DNA from: Burkholderiales bacterium
GTDB taxonomy: Bacteria > Pseudomonadota > Gammaproteobacteria > Burkholderiales > Eutrophovitaceae
Direction of reading: 5' to 3'
Assembly: GCA_035560005.1 (NCBI GenBank)
Contig: DATMAN010000027.1
Coordinates: 1 to 64,000, forward strand
Length of the DNA stretch: 64,000 nucleotides
Positions within the stretch are counted from its first letter, which is position 1; every line of letters starts with the position of its first letter. A program made the position numbers and the translations under genes. Shown here in pieces: positions 8,965-22,039 of this stretch. The notes beneath the pieces were generated by a model that had not been told where the DNA came from, ran no database searches, and worked only from the letters and a program-made list of their open reading frames with translations.

Positions 8965-9270
8965 TCATCGCTTCTGGGACGCGAAGAATTCCGCGATGCG
9001 CTCGATCTGCGTATCGCTATAGCCTTTGGCATGCTGGTGCATCACGGTGGCCGGACGTTTGTCGGCCTTGAACTCCAGCAAAACACCAATAATGTACGCC
9101 TTGTCCAGGCCGGCAATGCCGGGAATCGCGCCCTCGCTCTTGCCGTTTGTCCCATGACAGCCGGTACAGGTAGCGGCCCAATCGCGGGCTTGTAGATCTT
9201 GCTCGGCCGCTCCCGCTACAGGGGTCAGAAATGCGGTCAGAAATGCGATCGACCCGATGAAGGTTCTCAT
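8965..9270 (-). CDS. Periplasmic class I cytochrome c, sulfide dehydrogenase partner
   Basis: 101-aa monohaem cytochrome c. Residues 1-21 form a signal peptide, the haem site is CTGCH (Cys35, Cys38, His39), and Met77 in ATVMHQH is the likely axial ligand. The ATG at 9270 follows a strong AAGGAGG site. The small single-haem form resembles the cytochrome subunits or partners of FCSD-type flavoproteins rather than the dihaem FccA of phototrophs. It is the first gene of a two-gene leftward operon, and its role as electron acceptor for the downstream flavoprotein is inferred from the pairing. Confidence 0.85.
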   Translation of the reverse strand: MRTFIGSIAFLTAFLTPVAGAAEQDLQARDWAATCTGCHGTNGKSEGAIPGIAGLDKAYIIGVLLEFKADKRPATVMHQHAKGYSDTQIERIAEFFASQKR

Positions 9271-9388
9271 TGTTGGCCTCCTTGCGAGTGCCTATTTGGC
9301 CGCGGATCGGGCCACCCAGCGGGACCCGCGGGACAGATTCTAATCTCCTGAGGGCCGGGTCGACCATCCGACCGGCCTGCCCAAGTAG

Positions 9389-9412
9389 AAAGGCCGGCGA
9401 ACGCCGGCCTTT
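9389..9412 (-). terminator. Intrinsic terminator after clpA
   Basis: An 11-bp perfect stem (AAAGGCCGGCG and complement) with an AA loop lies 25 bp beyond the clpA stop. The T residues on the minus strand are partly within the stem. On the plus strand the stem is followed by TTTCTCTTTC, so it may also stop rightward read-through. Confidence 0.7.
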
Positions 9413-9436
9413 TCTCTTTCAGCGGCTGCCCGCCAG

Positions 9437-11698
<2,262 letters not shown>

Positions 11699-12016
11699 CT
11701 AGGTTTCTTCCATCACGCACTGCAAAGGATGCTGGTGCTGCCTTGAAAACGATATCACCTGTTCCACCTTGGAAGCTGCGACATCCCTCGGATAGACACC
11801 GCACACTCCCATGCCTTCCCTGTGTACTTTGAGCATGATCTGCGTGGCCTGTTCTCTGCTCATTAGAAAGAATTTCTGGAGTACGGAGACCACGAAATCC
11901 ATCGGAGTATAGTCGTCGTTCAACAGTAGCACTTTGTACAGGCGTGGAGGCTTGACCTTGCTCTTTTCCACCTCCAGAACCGAATCTTCGCGGGTGCCTG
12001 TGGCCATTCTTGCCAT
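11699..12016 (-). CDS. clpS: ATP-dependent Clp protease adaptor ClpS
   Basis: N-recognin that binds destabilising N-terminal residues (Leu, Phe, Tyr, Trp) and delivers them to ClpA. The 105-aa protein has [20 protein letters not shown], which contains the Asn-Asp-Asp of the N-degron pocket, then the ClpA-contacting helix segment [20 protein letters not shown]. It is the first gene of the clpS-clpA pair and diverges from the cold-shock gene across a 272-bp gap, an arrangement common in proteobacteria. Confidence 0.96.
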   Translation of the reverse strand: MARMATGTREDSVLEVEKSKVKPPRLYKVLLLNDDYTPMDFVVSVLQKFFLMSREQATQIMLKVHREGMGVCGVYPRDVAASKVEQVISFSRQHQHPLQCVMEET

Positions 12017-12141
12017 GTCGCTGTACAGCGCGTCCTAGCGCTAATTTTGCTTATTGACGGCGAAAATACAAGTACGTTGTGACCCCGTGTCGGTCTCCGC
12101 TCTTGCTGCCTAAGGGGCGGTTCCGAGGCGGTTTTTTGCCC

Positions 12142-12170
12142 TTGACTTGGACTAGGGAATGACCTAAAAA
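12142..12170 (+). promoter_or_regulatory. Candidate sigma-70 promoter of the cold-shock gene
   Basis: TTGACT, 17 bp, then TAAAAA: a near-consensus -35 with a 4/6 match -10. Transcription starting near 12177 would give a leader of about 112 nt before the cold-shock ATG at 12289. Long leaders are usual for CspA-type genes, where they act in thermosensing. No cold-box sequence was recognised. Confidence 0.5.
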
Positions 12171-12288
12171 GCAGCCGGGTGTTTGGCTTCAAGGTCACTG
12201 CTGTACCGGTTCTGCCGATAACGCGGACTTGAAACTCAAACAACGTCGGCGGGTGTCCAGCCCGCGCTTTCAGTCAGGGAAGGGGGAT

Positions 12289-12495
12289 ATGGCAACTGGT
12301 ACGGTGAAGTGGTTCAACGATGCCAAGGGTTACGGTTTCATTACTCCGGACGACGGCAGCGAAGACCTCTTTGCCCACTTTTCGGCGATCCAGATGAGCG
12401 GGTTCAAGACGCTGAAAGAAGGGCAAAAGGTATCGTTCGACGTGACCCAGGGACCGAAAGGCAAGCAGGCATCCAACATCCAGGCCGTAAGCTAG
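12289..12495 (+). CDS. CspA-family cold-shock protein
   Basis: 68-aa OB-fold single-stranded nucleic-acid chaperone. RNP1 is KGYGFITP and RNP2 is DLFAHFSAI; the start [16 protein letters not shown] is canonical. The ATG at 12289 follows AAGGGGGATAT, a strong ribosome site; an upstream in-frame start at 12229 would add 20 residues unknown in the family. It may be constitutive or growth-phase controlled like the CspD/CspE types, and sequence alone does not tell. It lies between clpS (divergent) and icd (convergent), and a strong terminator follows. Confidence 0.95.
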   Translation: MATGTVKWFNDAKGYGFITPDDGSEDLFAHFSAIQMSGFKTLKEGQKVSFDVTQGPKGKQASNIQAVS

Positions 12496-12540
12496 GCGTT
12501 TCCGGGCGACAGAACCCGGGCGAAACCGGACAACTGACTC

Positions 12541-12571
12541 AAAAGCCCGCAGTCTTCGACTGCGGGCTTTT
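12541..12571. terminator. Strong bidirectional intrinsic terminator
   Basis: A 12-bp stem (AAAAGCCCGCAG and complement) with a TCTTCGA centre is flanked by A and T tracts on both sides. It lies between the convergent cold-shock gene (ends 12495) and icd (ends 12589) and can serve both. Confidence 0.88.
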
Positions 12572-12588
12572 CATTTCGGCCGATGGGC

Positions 12589-13833
12589 TTATCGCGGCAT
12601 TCGCTCGACCATCGCCTCGCCGAACCCCGAGCAGGACACCTGCTTTGCGCCCTGCATCAGGCGTGCAAAGTCGTAAGTGACCACCTTGTCGCTGATGGTC
12701 GCCTCCATTGAGCGCACGATCAGATCGGCGGCCTCGGTCCAACCCATGTGGCGAAGCATCATCTCTGCCGACAAGATCAGCGATCCCGGGTTGACGTAGT
12801 CCTTCCCCGCGTACTTGGGCGCCGTACCGTGGGTGGCCTCGAACATCGCCACCGAATCGGACAGATTCGCCCCCGGCGCGATGCCGATGCCGCCCACCTG
12901 GGCGGCCAAGGCGTCCGAGACGTAGTCGCCGTTGAGATTGAGCGTGGCGATCACGTCGTACTCTTCGGGCCGCAGCAGAATCTGCTGGAGAAACGCGTCG
13001 GCAATGACATCCTTGACGACGATCCCGTCCGGCAGCTTCATCCACGGTCCACCGTCGAGGACCTGGGCTCCGAACTCGCGCTTGGCCAGTGCGTAACCCC
13101 AGTCCCGGAACGCGCCTTCCGTGAACTTCATGATGTTGCCCTTGTGCACCAGAGTGAGCGAGCGCCGCTTGTTGGCGATTGCGTACTGGATTGCCTTGCG
13201 CACCAGGCGTTCGGTACCCTCGCGGGAAACCGGTTTGATGCCGATGCCCGAGGTGCGGGGAAAACGGATCTTTTTCACGCCCATGTCATTCATCAAGAAG
13301 TCGATCACTTTCCTGGCTGCATCCGACTCGGCCGGCCACTCGATGCCGGCATAGATGTCCTCCGAGTTTTCCCGGAAGATCACCATGTCGGTCTTCTCCG
13401 GATGCTTGAGGGGGCTGGGCACCCCTTGGAAATAGCGCACGGGCCGCAGACAAACGTACAGATCAAGCTCCTGGCGCAGCGCCACGTTGATGGACCGAAT
13501 CCCACCGCCGACCGGGGTGGTCAGTGGCCCCTTGATCGAGACGACAAACTCCTTCGCTGCCTGCAGCGTCTCTTCCGGCAGCCAGACATTCTCCCCATAG
13601 ACCCTGCACGACTTCTCACCGGCGTACATTTCCATCCAGACGATCCTGCGTCCAGTACCGTAGGCGGCGCTCACGGCCGCATCGACCACCTTGCGCATGA
13701 CCGGCGTGATGTCCACGCCGGTTCCGTCGCCCTCGATGAACGGGATGATCGGATTGGCAGGCACTTCGAGCGTGGAATCCTTCCTGACTCGGATCTTTTC
13801 CCCTTGCGGGGGGACTTTGATGTATCGATACAT
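12589..13833 (-). CDS. icd: Isocitrate dehydrogenase (NADP+)
   Basis: Oxidative decarboxylation of isocitrate to 2-oxoglutarate in the TCA cycle. The 414-aa protein is close to E. coli Icd (416 aa). It has [19 protein letters not shown] near the N terminus, the phosphorylatable-loop region [14 protein letters not shown] (the Ser is the AceK target in enterics), and the cofactor segment [29 protein letters not shown]. The ATG at 13833 ([11 protein letters not shown]) is chosen over an extension to 13905. It diverges from aceA, so the competing enzymes at the isocitrate branch point share one 487-bp intergenic region. No aceK gene is in the window. Confidence 0.96.
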   Translation of the reverse strand: MYRYIKVPPQGEKIRVRKDSTLEVPANPIIPFIEGDGTGVDITPVMRKVVDAAVSAAYGTGRRIVWMEMYAGEKSCRVYGENVWLPEETLQAAKEFVVSIKGPLTTPVGGGIRSINVALRQELDLYVCLRPVRYFQGVPSPLKHPEKTDMVIFRENSEDIYAGIEWPAESDAARKVIDFLMNDMGVKKIRFPRTSGIGIKPVSREGTERLVRKAIQYAIANKRRSLTLVHKGNIMKFTEGAFRDWGYALAKREFGAQVLDGGPWMKLPDGIVVKDVIADAFLQQILLRPEEYDVIATLNLNGDYVSDALAAQVGGIGIAPGANLSDSVAMFEATHGTAPKYAGKDYVNPGSLILSAEMMLRHMGWTEAADLIVRSMEATISDKVVTYDFARLMQGAKQVSCSGFGEAMVERMPR

Positions 13834-14320
13834 GAACAGACGCCTCGTTATCGTTGGCTGGCCTGGTGACTGGAAGAAGTGCGTGAGACCGGAGACAAAA
13901 ATCAAGCGGCGATTCTACCTCGCAGCCATCTGCGCCGAGCTGCCTGACCGCTCAGCGTCGTGCCTGCGGACGCTGTAGATAGGATCCCTAAAAGGCGCTT
14001 TCGCATCGCGCAAACGGGGGCTAGACTGGAACGCAACATGTTGAACGAACGGGGTTCGCCGCCGTGCGACGCGAATGTTGCGGTGCCGCAGCGTCCACGT
14101 TACGGTAGCTAAGCTGCGTTGCACGCGGGTGCACGTTCGTGGCCCCGGTGCGGTGACGCCACCAACGCGGCCATTTACCCGAGTGGCCGCAGAGGTTTCT
14201 AGGCTTCGCCAGCAGTCCGGGGGGGCCCGTTCGGTGCCCCGACCCCGAGGCCGAGTGGAAGTTGAGGGCAACCAGATCGGCGCTTCACTCAACAGGCTTA
14301 TTTTTAAGGGAGAGGTGTGA
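13834..14320. other. 487-bp intergenic region between icd and aceA
   Basis: No convincing gene. It must hold the promoters for icd (leftward) and aceA (rightward). The only clear symmetry seen is TGCAC-GCGG-GTGCA at 14120-14133, about 187 bp upstream of aceA, a possible regulator site. The aceA ribosome site is AGGGAGAGGTGTG just before 14321. Short open frames across the region have no recognisable content. Confidence 0.6.
14120..14133. promoter_or_regulatory. Palindrome TGCAC-N4-GTGCA upstream of aceA
   Basis: A 5-bp inverted repeat around a 4-bp centre in the icd-aceA regulatory gap. No regulator is assigned; it is offered as a candidate operator only. Confidence 0.25.
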
Positions 14321-15598
14321 ATGAACCGCGATCAGACCATCGCCGGCATGCGGAAAGAGTGGGCGGAGAACCCGCGCTGGCGGGGAGTTAACCGACCGTA
14401 TTCCGCCGAGGACGTGTTTCGCCTGCGCGGCAGCCTGCAGATCGAGTACACATTGGCGCGCCGCGGCGCGGAGAAGCTGTGGACCCTGCTCAACGAAGAA
14501 CCGTTCGTCCATGCGCTGGGTGCGCTGACCGGCAACCAGGCGGTACAGCAAGTGCGCGCCGGCCTGAAGGCCATTTATCTTTCGGGGTGGCAGGTGGCTG
14601 CCGATGCCAACCTCGCCGGCGAGATGTATCCGGACCAATCGCTCTATCCGGCAAACAGCGTTCCGTCCATAGTGCGGCGCATCAACAATGCGCTGATGCG
14701 CACTGATCAGATTCAGCACCTGGAAGGCGGCCAGGAAGTCGACTGGTTTGCGCCTATCGTCGCGGATGCGGAAGCAGGGTTTGGCGGCGTGTTGAACGCC
14801 TTCGAACTGATGAAGGCCATGATTGACGCCGGCGCGGCGGGCGTGCACTTCGAGGATCAATTGGCCTCAGCCAAGAAGTGCGGCCACATGGGAGGCAAGG
14901 TACTCGTCCCGACACGCGAGGCCGTCCAGAAGCTTGTCGCGGCCCGACTCGCGGCGGATATTCTGGGCGTGCCAACGGTCCTTTTCGCCCGCACCGACGC
15001 CGAAGCCGCGAGCCTGCTCACATCGGACATCGACGACAACGACAAGCCGTTCTGCACCGGCGAGCGCACCCCAGAAGGCTACTACCGCGTAGTGCATGGA
15101 ATCCAGCAGGCGATTTCGCGCGGGCTGGCCTATGCGCCATACGCCGACCTGATCTGGTGCGAGACCGGAAAACCGGACCTGGCGTTCGCACGCCAGTTTG
15201 CCGAGGCGATCCACAGGAAATTCCCGGGGAAACTGCTGGCGTACAACTGCTCGCCGTCGTTCAACTGGAAGAAGAACCTCGACGACGCGACGATCGCTCG
15301 GTTCCAGCGTGAACTGGGTTCGATGGGGTACAAGTTCCAGTTCATCACGCTGGCCGGCTTCCACGCGCTGAATTACTCGATGTTCGAACTGGCTCGCGGG
15401 TACGCGCGCGAGCACATGAGCGCCTACGTGAGGTTGCAGCAGGCCGAGTTCGCCGCGGAGCCGACGGGCTACACGGCCACCCGCCACCAGCGTGAAGTGG
15501 GTACGGGATACTTCGACGAGGTAATGCAGGTGGTGCAAGCCGGGCAATCCTCGGTGACGGCGCTATCGGGTTCAACCGAAGAGGAACAGTTTGCCTGA
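14321..15598 (+). CDS. aceA: Isocitrate lyase
   Basis: Cleaves isocitrate to glyoxylate and succinate, the first glyoxylate-shunt step, needed for growth on acetate, fatty acids and other C2-yielding substrates. The 425-aa protein has the family signature KKCGHMGGK with catalytic Cys187, [11 protein letters not shown] just before it, and [17 protein letters not shown] sequence ([15 protein letters not shown] at 86-100). [12 protein letters not shown] near 308 is also diagnostic. It is followed by a hairpin at 15615-15644 and then malate synthase. The shunt fits the acyl-CoA catabolic genes in the second half of the window. Confidence 0.97.
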   Translation: MNRDQTIAGMRKEWAENPRWRGVNRPYSAEDVFRLRGSLQIEYTLARRGAEKLWTLLNEEPFVHALGALTGNQAVQQVRAGLKAIYLSGWQVAADANLAGEMYPDQSLYPANSVPSIVRRINNALMRTDQIQHLEGGQEVDWFAPIVADAEAGFGGVLNAFELMKAMIDAGAAGVHFEDQLASAKKCGHMGGKVLVPTREAVQKLVAARLAADILGVPTVLFARTDAEAASLLTSDIDDNDKPFCTGERTPEGYYRVVHGIQQAISRGLAYAPYADLIWCETGKPDLAFARQFAEAIHRKFPGKLLAYNCSPSFNWKKNLDDATIARFQRELGSMGYKFQFITLAGFHALNYSMFELARGYAREHMSAYVRLQQAEFAAEPTGYTATRHQREVGTGYFDEVMQVVQAGQSSVTALSGSTEEEQFA

Positions 15599-15614
15599 CA
15601 CTGGGTTGGGGCGA

Positions 15615-15644
15615 CGCCGCGGGCAGCCATCCGCGCCCGCGGCG
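15615..15644 (+). terminator. Hairpin after aceA
   Basis: A 10-bp GC-only stem (CGCCGCGGGC and complement) with a 10-nt loop is followed by TTTATA. It may end aceA transcripts or partly attenuate read-through into aceB, 62 bp further on. Confidence 0.6.
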
Positions 15645-15705
15645 TTTATACTTTCCTCACGACGCAAAAGCATATTTCACATCGCGGAAACCCCAAAGCC
15701 CCTTC

Positions 15706-17322
15706 ATGACTCAATACACAACTCCGCCTGGCATCCGAATCATCGGTCGCTTCACCCCCGAATACGCCTCCATCCTGACGCCCCAAGCGCTCGACTTCCT
15801 CGCCAAACTGCATCGCGGTTTCAACAGCCGTCGCATCGAGCTGCTGGGCCGGCGCCAGGAACGGCAGCGCGAGATCGATGCCGGACACCTGCCGGATTTT
15901 CTCCCGCAGACCCGCCACATCCGTGCGGGCGACTGGCAAGTGGCGGCGGTGCCGGCGGATCTTCGGGATCGGCGCGTGGAGATCACCGGCCCCACTGACC
16001 GAAAGATGGTAATCAATGCGCTGAATTCCGGCGCCAACGTGTACATGGCGGATTTCGAGGACTCGAATACGCCCACCTGGGACAACCAGGTGCAGGGGCA
16101 GGTCAACATGCGCGACGCGGTGCGCCGAACCATCGAGTTCACCAGCCCGGAGGGAAAGCAATACAGGCTCAACGACGAGATCGCGACCCTGCTGGTGCGC
16201 CCGCGAGGGTGGCATCTGGACGAGAAACATCTCTTTGTGGACGGTCAGCCAATGTCGGGCGCGCTTTTCGATTTCGGCCTGTACTTCTTCCACAACGCCA
16301 AGGAAAGGGTGAAGCGCGGCTCCGGTGTTTACCTGTACCTGCCAAAGATGGAATCGCATCTGGAAGCCCGGCTGTGGAACGACGTGTTCGTCTTCTCCCA
16401 GAAGGAACTGGGGCTTTCGCCGGGCACAGTGAAGGCCACGGTGCTGATCGAGAACATCCTGGCCGCGTTCGAAATGGACGAGATCCTGTACGAGTTGCGG
16501 GAGCATTCCGCCGGATTGAACTGCGGGCGCTGGGATTACATCTTCAGCTGCATCAAGAAGTTCCGAAACCAGAAAGACTTCGTCCTGGCCGACCGCGGGT
16601 TGGTCACCATGACCAGTCCCTTCATGCGCGCCTATTCGCTGCTGCTGATCAAGACCTGCCATCACCGCGGCACTTTTGCGATGGGGGGGATGGCCGCGCA
16701 GATACCGATCAAGAACGATCCGGCCGCCAACGAGGTCGCGCTCGCAAAAGTGCGTGCTGACAAGGACCGGGAAGCAAGCGATGGGCACGACGGCACCTGG
16801 GTCGCACACCCTGGCCTCGTTCCTATCGCCAAGGAAGCATTCGACAGGGTGATGAAATCCCCGAACCAGATTTCGAGGCAGCGCCCCGACGTGAAAGTCG
16901 CCGCCCGGGATCTGCTCGATTTCCGGCCGAAAGGACCCATCACCGAGACCGGCCTGCGGCTCAATATCAATATCGGCATCCAGTATCTCGGTGCCTGGCT
17001 CGCGGGAACCGGTTGCGTGCCGATCTTCAATCTGATGGAGGACGCCGCGACGGCGGAAATATCGCGCGCGCAGATCTGGCACTGGATTCGCAGTCCGCTT
17101 GGCATCCTCGAGGATGGACGCAAGGTCACGAAGGACCTGTTTCAGGAGCTGCTGCCGCAGGAACTGAAAAAAGTGCGGGAGATCCTCGGCGAGAGAGGCT
17201 ACGCGGCTGGCCGGTACGAAGAAGCCGCAAGGATGTTCGCCGACTTGACGCTCGCAGACGAGTTCGTCGAGTTTCTGACGCTGCCTGCGTACGAATACGT
17301 GGTATCCCAAGAGCATCGTTGA
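15706..17322 (+). CDS. aceB: Malate synthase A
   Basis: Condenses glyoxylate with acetyl-CoA to malate, the second glyoxylate-shunt enzyme. The 538-aa length is that of isoform A. It has the block [18 protein letters not shown] near 107, [15 protein letters not shown] near 164 (catalytic Arg in RPRGWH), and the signature [16 protein letters not shown] near 276. It is co-directional with aceA and probably partly co-transcribed past the hairpin at 15615. The 169-bp gap to the MarC gene shows no clear terminator. Confidence 0.97.
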   Translation: MTQYTTPPGIRIIGRFTPEYASILTPQALDFLAKLHRGFNSRRIELLGRRQERQREIDAGHLPDFLPQTRHIRAGDWQVAAVPADLRDRRVEITGPTDRKMVINALNSGANVYMADFEDSNTPTWDNQVQGQVNMRDAVRRTIEFTSPEGKQYRLNDEIATLLVRPRGWHLDEKHLFVDGQPMSGALFDFGLYFFHNAKERVKRGSGVYLYLPKMESHLEARLWNDVFVFSQKELGLSPGTVKATVLIENILAAFEMDEILYELREHSAGLNCGRWDYIFSCIKKFRNQKDFVLADRGLVTMTSPFMRAYSLLLIKTCHHRGTFAMGGMAAQIPIKNDPAANEVALAKVRADKDREASDGHDGTWVAHPGLVPIAKEAFDRVMKSPNQISRQRPDVKVAARDLLDFRPKGPITETGLRLNINIGIQYLGAWLAGTGCVPIFNLMEDAATAEISRAQIWHWIRSPLGILEDGRKVTKDLFQELLPQELKKVREILGERGYAAGRYEEAARMFADLTLADEFVEFLTLPAYEYVVSQEHR

Positions 17323-17491
17323 CCGGATCGTGCAGCATCGAGGATGCAGGGCGTCCTTGATGGACGGCCTGCGATCGCACTCGGGAGCAAGCCACGCCCT
17401 CGGCGGACGCACGAGGAGGCGGGCCCGGGTTCCAGTTCTTGCAGGCTAACGGGACAAGCGGTTCTCCCGCCGTCGAGCACCGGGAATTGAC

Positions 17492-18124
17492 ATGCTGGAC
17501 TGGACTCAACTTGTCAAATTGACAGTGACGCTCGTTGCCATCGTTGACCCGATCGCGGCCTTGCCGGTGTTCTTGAGCGCCACAGGCGGACTGAGCCGCG
17601 CCGCACGCAACCGCGTGGCAGTAACGGTAACCTTGACCGTGTTCGGAGTACTGACCGCTTCCGCACTGTTCGGAAAAGAGGTTCTCGCCCTGTTCGGCAT
17701 CAGCCTGCCTTCCTTTCAGATCGGCGGAGGTATCTTGTTCCTGTTGCTCGCTGTTTCCATGCTGCAGGCCAAGGAGAGCTGGATCCGGCAGACCCCGGCC
17801 GAAGCCGAGGAAGCGATCGAGCGGGCGGGACTGGCGATTGTGCCGCTTGCCATTCCGCTGCTCGCCGGTCCGGGAGCCATCACCACCATGATCATCGCGG
17901 CTCATGAATCGCCGAGCGCACTTTCCCGTCTCGGCCTGCTCTTGCCTGCGGCGCTGATCGCCGCCGTGGTGTGGCTCACACTGATCTCCGCCAACCGGAT
18001 CTCCGAGCGGCTCGGCCAGACCGGTATCAATATCATCACGCGCGTCATGGGTCTGATCATTGCGGCAATCGCCATCGAGTTCATCTACAAAGGCCTGGTC
18101 GAGTTGTTCCCGAAGCTGCGCTGA
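17492..18124 (+). CDS. MarC/UPF0056-family inner-membrane protein
   Basis: 210-aa polytopic membrane protein with about six predicted helices (near residues 7-30, 45-65, 70-92, 115-135, 145-168 and 180-205). The family hallmark VDPIAALPVFLSATGG lies in the first helix-loop and IPLLAGPGAITTMI in the middle. The E. coli paralogues MarC, YhgN and YchE have no proven transport substrate; an early link with multiple antibiotic resistance was not upheld. Its stop lies one base before the nudJ start, so it may lead a four-gene rightward operon with nudJ, mnmA and purB. Confidence 0.87.
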   Translation: MLDWTQLVKLTVTLVAIVDPIAALPVFLSATGGLSRAARNRVAVTVTLTVFGVLTASALFGKEVLALFGISLPSFQIGGGILFLLLAVSMLQAKESWIRQTPAEAEEAIERAGLAIVPLAIPLLAGPGAITTMIIAAHESPSALSRLGLLLPAALIAAVVWLTLISANRISERLGQTGINIITRVMGLIIAAIAIEFIYKGLVELFPKLR

Positions 18125-18125
18125 A

Positions 18126-18572
18126 ATGATCTGGAAACCGGATGTCACCGTGGCCGCCATCATCGAAGCAGATGGTCGGTTTCTCCTGGTCGAGGAGCGT
18201 ACTCGCGAGGGCGTGAAACTCAATCAGCCGGCAGGGCACCTGGAACCTCACGAATCTCTGATCGAGGGTGCGGTGCGCGAAGCGCTCGAAGAAACCGCCT
18301 ATGACTTCGTGCCTGAGCATTTGATCGGCATCTACCGCTGGAGCAAGACGGACGGCAAGGTCACCTATCTGCGTTTCGCCTTTGCCGGCAAGCTCGGCGA
18401 GCGGCACGCGAAGCGGCGGCTCGACACCGGGATCGTGCGTGCGGTATGGCTTACGATCGACGAGATCCACGCCAGCCAGCAGCGTCATCGCAGCCCGCTG
18501 GTCCTGCGCTGTGTCGACGACTACCTGCGCGGCAGGCGGTTTCCGCTGGATCTGCTGGTGCACTGCGACTGA
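18126..18572 (+). CDS. nudJ: Nudix hydrolase NudJ (phosphatase type)
   Basis: 148-aa Nudix enzyme. The Nudix box is the [21 protein letters not shown] stretch (G-x5-E-x7-REUxEExGU pattern), starting near residue 37. E. coli NudJ hydrolyses HMP-PP and nucleoside tri- and diphosphates, and it lies directly beside mnmA there too. The same nudJ-mnmA order here supports the assignment beyond the generic fold. The ATG at 18126 is 1 base past the upstream stop. Confidence 0.86.
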   Translation: MIWKPDVTVAAIIEADGRFLLVEERTREGVKLNQPAGHLEPHESLIEGAVREALEETAYDFVPEHLIGIYRWSKTDGKVTYLRFAFAGKLGERHAKRRLDTGIVRAVWLTIDEIHASQQRHRSPLVLRCVDDYLRGRRFPLDLLVHCD

Positions 18573-18588
18573 CGGGACAGGCCGGACG

Positions 18589-19707
18589 ATGGGCAAGCAA
18601 CGGGTCATCATCGGCATGTCCGGCGGAGTGGATTCCTCGGTCGCGGCATGGCTGCTCAAGCAACAGGGCTACGAAGTCGTCGGGTTGTTCATGAAAAACT
18701 GGGACGACGATGATGACGAGCAGTATTGCACCTCGCGCCAGGATCTGATCGACGCGGTTTCGGTCGCGGAACTCATTGGCATCGAGATCGAGGCGGTGAA
18801 TTTCACCGCGGAGTATAAGGAGCGCGTGTTCTCCAGCTTTCTGGCGGAGTATCGCGCCGGACGAACGCCCAATCCCGACGTACTGTGCAATGCCGAGATC
18901 AAATTCAAGGCGTTTCTCGAGCACGCGCTGAAGCTTGGAGCCGACCGGATCGCCACCGGACATTATGCGCAGTTGCGAGAGGTCGACGGACTGTACCAGC
19001 TGCTGAAGGCCGAGGATGGACTCAAGGATCAAAGCTACTTTCTTTACCGCCTCAATCAGGATCAACTCGCGCGGACGCTCTTTCCCCTGGGCACCATGCA
19101 CAAACGTGACGTGCGCGCACTGGCGAGGAAGCTCGGATTGCCCAATTACGACAAGAAGGACTCGACTGGCATCTGTTTTATCGGCGAGCGCCCGTTCCGC
19201 GAATTTCTCAGTCGCTACCTTCCGAGCGAGCCGGGTGACATCACGACCGTCGAAGGTCGCGTGATAGGCCGGCACATGGGCTTGATGTATTACACGATCG
19301 GACAGCGGCAAGGGCTGGGAATCGGGGGACCAGGACAGGCGTGGTATGTCGCCGGCAAGGACATCCAACGCAACCGGTTGGTCGTGGTTCAGGGCCGCGA
19401 ACATCCCGCGCTGCTGTCCAGCGCGCTGATCGCCTCGGAACTCTCGTGGATCAGTGGACGCCCGCCACACACGCACTGGGTCTACGGTGCCAAGACCCGC
19501 TATCGGCAGAAGGACGCGCCCTGCGAGATCGAGCGTGTCGATGCAGATCACTGCGAGGTACGTTTCGCCGAACCGCAGTGGGCGGTGACGCCGGGACAGT
19601 CGCTGGTAGTCTACGAAAGCCGTGTCTGTCTCGGCGGTGGCATCATTGCTCGCGCGGTTCCGGTAACAGACGACCTTCCAGCACAAGCCGAGCTTCAGGC
19701 TGGCTGA
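18589..19707 (+). CDS. mnmA: tRNA-specific 2-thiouridylase MnmA
   Basis: Installs the 2-thio group of the wobble uridine in tRNA-Lys, -Glu and -Gln using sulfur relayed from IscS through the Tus proteins. The 372-aa protein has the PP-loop SGGVDSS at 11-17, the catalytic Cys100 in [11 protein letters not shown], and the partner Cys196 in STGICFIGE. The ATG at 18589 lies 16 bp after nudJ; the conserved start [17 protein letters not shown] excludes the longer upstream reading. It sits in the nudJ-mnmA-purB order known from E. coli, but hflD, which is between mnmA and purB there, is absent. Confidence 0.96.
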   Translation: MGKQRVIIGMSGGVDSSVAAWLLKQQGYEVVGLFMKNWDDDDDEQYCTSRQDLIDAVSVAELIGIEIEAVNFTAEYKERVFSSFLAEYRAGRTPNPDVLCNAEIKFKAFLEHALKLGADRIATGHYAQLREVDGLYQLLKAEDGLKDQSYFLYRLNQDQLARTLFPLGTMHKRDVRALARKLGLPNYDKKDSTGICFIGERPFREFLSRYLPSEPGDITTVEGRVIGRHMGLMYYTIGQRQGLGIGGPGQAWYVAGKDIQRNRLVVVQGREHPALLSSALIASELSWISGRPPHTHWVYGAKTRYRQKDAPCEIERVDADHCEVRFAEPQWAVTPGQSLVVYESRVCLGGGIIARAVPVTDDLPAQAELQAG

Positions 19708-19926
19708 GGGCGGGCTGGAGGCGGGGGGCGAGCCCTGCGCCAGCCCCCATGCCCTATATCCCCCGACACCTCGCGCCAGCCTCGCAGTCGCGCCTGGAAC
19801 GGTCGAGGTCCTCCAGGAATCTGCACTTCCTGGCCTTCTTCCGGGGCGGCAGGAAGGGAGGTGTCGAGTATCTGCCCTCGCCAGCGCACAACGCGCAGCA
19901 GCCTCGGCCATGGTGCTGCGTGCTAA

Positions 19927-21342
<1,416 letters not shown>

Positions 21343-21373
21343 CTTCCCCCGGCTTTTCGCCAAGGGAGGCGAT

Positions 21374-22027
21374 CTAACCCGCGGTCCTGGCGACCGCGCG
21401 CCGCTGCCGCCGGTACTCGATCACACCGGGCATGATCGACACCAATACGATCCCGAGAATGATGGCGGTCAGATTGTCCTTGACGAAGGGAAGATTGCCG
21501 AAGTAGTAACCGGCGTAGGTCAGCGACACGACCCAGAGTATGCCACCGGCGATGTTAAACGCGAGGAAGCGGCGGTAATTCATTTGTCCCACTCCGGCCA
21601 CGAAAGGCGCATAGGTCCGGATGATGGGAATGAAGCGCGCGAGAACGATAGTTTTGCCTCCATGGCGCTCGAAGTAGGCGTGAGTTTTCTCCAAATAGGC
21701 GCGCTTGAAGAAGCGGGAATCCTCGAAGTGGAAGACCCGCGGCCCGATGTAACGGCCGATCGCATAGTTGACCGAATCGCCCAGAATTCCGGCAAGCGTG
21801 AGCAGTACGGCCAGCCAATGGACGTTGAGTTGTCCTGCCGCCGCCAGGGTCCCGCCGACAAACAGCAGTGAATCGCCGGGCAGGAAGGGCGTGACGACCA
21901 GCCCGGTCTCGAGGAACACGATCGCGAACAGAATCGCGTAGACCCAAGTACCGTAGCTTTGGACGAGTTCCCGAAGATGCTGGTCCAGGTGCAGCAGCAA
22001 GTCGAGAAGGCCGGCCAGCAGATCCAC
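21374..22027 (-). CDS. DedA-family membrane protein
   Basis: 217-aa inner-membrane protein of the DedA/SNARE-associated superfamily, proposed undecaprenyl-phosphate or lipid flippases dependent on the proton motive force. It has ETGLVVTPFLPGDSLLFVGG near residue 40, the acidic residue of the motif, and the conserved ARFIPIIRTYAPFVAGVGQM segment (R-F-x-P-x-x-R) near 130. The start is a GTG at 22027, 12 bp after secF. Co-direction with secF suggests it is the last gene of the queA-tgt-yajC-secDF run. Confidence 0.88.
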   Translation of the reverse strand: MDLLAGLLDLLLHLDQHLRELVQSYGTWVYAILFAIVFLETGLVVTPFLPGDSLLFVGGTLAAAGQLNVHWLAVLLTLAGILGDSVNYAIGRYIGPRVFHFEDSRFFKRAYLEKTHAYFERHGGKTIVLARFIPIIRTYAPFVAGVGQMNYRRFLAFNIAGGILWVVSLTYAGYYFGNLPFVKDNLTAIILGIVLVSIMPGVIEYRRQRRAVARTAG

Positions 22028-22039
22028 CGCTAGACCGCC

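Noticed and set aside
12748..13869. A 373-codon rightward frame antisense to icd
   Set aside because: No ribosome site, no motifs, fully inside icd.
15646..17412. A 588-codon leftward open frame antisense to malate synthase
   Set aside because: Shadow frame with no recognisable domain; aceB on the other strand is unambiguous.
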